Source: an uncultured Desulfobulbaceae bacterium (GTDB lineage Bacteria; Desulfobacterota; Desulfobulbia; Desulfobulbales; BM004). From it: a stretch of 13,884 bases of DNA. The position numbers and the translations under genes are program-made. Positions 12,825 through 13,884 of the stretch are shown in pieces; within the stretch, counting starts at the first letter, position 1; every line of letters starts with the position of its first letter. The notes under the pieces were generated by a model. That model did no database searches, had not been told where the DNA came from, and saw only the letters and a list, made by a program, of their open reading frames with translations. The stretch is taken from positions 1 to 13,884 of the forward strand of contig CAMYJP010000126.1 of NCBI GenBank assembly GCA_947258675.1. Direction: 5' to 3'.

Positions 12825-13884
12825 CTAAAAAATGATATCTGTCGCCTCAGTCATGGCGGAATGTTTGGCTACATTTTTAAACATCCCATCGTTACTTTTC
12901 TTTTCCTTTAGCCTACCGCGCAAGGAATGGAGAAGACCTTCTTCAATTACAACCTCAACCATATCACCAGGAACGAGGTTCTGAGCAGAAAAATTGACAA
13001 TATGGTTAGTGCCTGACCTTCCGGTTATTTGACCAGCTGCTGCCTTACTCTTTCCTTCAACCATAACAGAAAGAGTCTTATCGATATATTCCTTGTTTCT
13101 CTGAAGGGTAATTACATCTTGCCTGCCCTGCAGCCTTTGAAGCCGCTGTGTTTTTATCGATTCCGGTAATTTCCCATCAAATTGGATAGATTTAGCATTA
13201 GGCCGATCAGAATATTTAAATGAAAAAGCCGAATGAAACCTAACTTCATCAAGAAGCTGCATAGTGGCTTCGAAATCATTGTCGGTTTCACCTGGAAAAC
13301 CGACAATGATATCAGTGGTAATGGCAATACCAGGGCATATATGACGCAAAAGTTTTATTTTTTCCAGATACGTCTCAACAGAATATTTGCGGTTCATCCG
13401 TTTTAACACAGAATTGGATCCGGATTGGACTGGCAGATGAAAATGCGGGCAAAGTTTATCCACCTTCACAAAAGACTCAATAAGATCCTGAGATAAATCT
13501 TTGGGGTGAGACGTTGTAAAACGAATTCTTTCAATCCCGTTAATCTTGGATATTTGCCTTAGGAGATCTGGAAAAATCGTCGTATCAGAAATATTATTTC
13601 CGTTTACACCATACAAATTAACATTTTGCCCTAACAAGGTAACCTCTTTAACGCCATCTTCAGCATAGGACCTGATTTCATCTGTGATGTCCGCGACAGA
13701 TCTGCTGACCTCTCTCCCCCTGGTATATGGAACAACGCAGTAGGTACAAAAATTATTGCACCCCTGCATTATAGTCACAAATTTTTTTATCGACTCCTTA
13801 GACAGGTTTAAAGATTTACTATCAACAGGGGAGGGGACAAAAGAAGGAATCCTAAAAGAGGATTTCAAGTCGGTCTGAATTTGA
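12825..13884 (-). CDS. miaB: tRNA-2-methylthio-N6-dimethylallyladenosine synthase MiaB (N-terminus outside the window)
   Basis: MiaB is a radical-SAM methylthiotransferase that adds a methylthio group to i6A37 of tRNAs reading U-starting codons. The radical-SAM cluster motif CNNFCTYC is at 13760-13737 within the typical IMQGCNNFCTYCVVPYTRGR context. FTTSHPKD, FHLPVQSGSNSVLKRM, DIIVGFPGET and FKYSDRPNA follow, then a TRAM domain (LSVMVEGKS to GLLHSLRGRL). The frame stays open to 13884 (QTDLKSS at the edge), so the upstream MTTase domain carrying the second Fe-S cluster lies beyond the window. A TTG at 13868 should not be taken as the start. The C-terminus extends about 25 residues past TRAM. 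Confidence 0.95.
   Translation of the reverse strand, partial: QIQTDLKSSFRIPSFVPSPVDSKSLNLSKESIKKFVTIMQGCNNFCTYCVVPYTRGREVSRSVADITDEIRSYAEDGVKEVTLLGQNVNLYGVNGNNISDTTIFPDLLRQISKINGIERIRFTTSHPKDLSQDLIESFVKVDKLCPHFHLPVQSGSNSVLKRMNRKYSVETYLEKIKLLRHICPGIAITTDIIVGFPGETDNDFEATMQLLDEVRFHSAFSFKYSDRPNAKSIQFDGKLPESIKTQRLQRLQGRQDVITLQRNKEYIDKTLSVMVEGKSKAAAGQITGRSGTNHIVNFSAQNLVPGDMVEVVIEEGLLHSLRGRLKEKKSNDGMFKNVAKHSAMTEATDIIF

Noticed and set aside
12825..13868. A complete, N-terminally short MiaB starting at TTG 13868
   Set aside because: The frame remains open to the window edge with MiaB-like residues, so truncation by the window explains the missing domain.

Overview
The window is AT-rich and gene-dense. 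Its gene content resembles a Desulfobacterales-type member of the Desulfobacterota (the former sulfate-reducing Deltaproteobacteria). That assignment is inferred from the combination of REC/HD-GYP regulator, cutA, thiD, a topoisomerase IV-like pair, PHP hydrolase and miaB, together with small cysteine-rich proteins and a plausible sigma-54 promoter. No rRNA, tRNA, complete mobile element or CRISPR array was seen.

Layout. Positions 1-644 are AT-rich and non-coding, with a possible integrase scar near 541-597. A response regulator with a REC receiver and an HD-GYP c-di-GMP phosphodiesterase follows (645-1748). Next come cutA (1992-2318) and a 70-residue protein with four CxxC motifs (2416-2628), whose stop codon overlaps the convergent thiD stop (2625-3497, minus). 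Between thiD and the next gene lie a locally GC-rich, hairpin-rich element (about 3524-3870) that looks like a dispersed intergenic repeat, and then several inverted repeats (3942-4066).

The core of the window is a type IIA topoisomerase pair of topoisomerase IV-like architecture: a 605-residue ParE/GyrB-like ATPase subunit (4121-5938) and a 715-residue ParC/GyrA-like cleavage subunit (6015-8162). The A subunit keeps the catalytic tyrosine but has no GyrA box. It ends in an acidic, probably disordered tail carrying QLDLF, the textbook bacterial sliding-clamp-binding pentapeptide. Residues equivalent to E. coli GyrA Ser83 and Asp87 and GyrB Asp426, known quinolone-resistance positions, are Ala, Gly and Gln here.

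A membrane-anchored Bax-family glucosaminidase (8537-9607) then overlaps the start of an exported NodB-type polysaccharide deacetylase. The deacetylase reading frame is broken near 9785, with conserved N-terminal sequence apparently lost. After a 397-base gap come a secreted coiled-coil protein with a four-cysteine C-terminal domain (11111-11614) and a 70-residue two-CxxC protein (11855-12067). A close sigma-54 (-24/-12) promoter match lies in front of the latter. On the minus strand at the right end, miaB (running off the window) is followed by a PHP-domain hydrolase, probably in one operon.

The most unusual signals are the clamp-binding motif on a topoisomerase subunit, the substituted quinolone-contact positions, the structured intergenic element with the inverted repeats upstream of the topoisomerase operon, and the sigma-54 promoter of a tiny zinc-ribbon-like gene.
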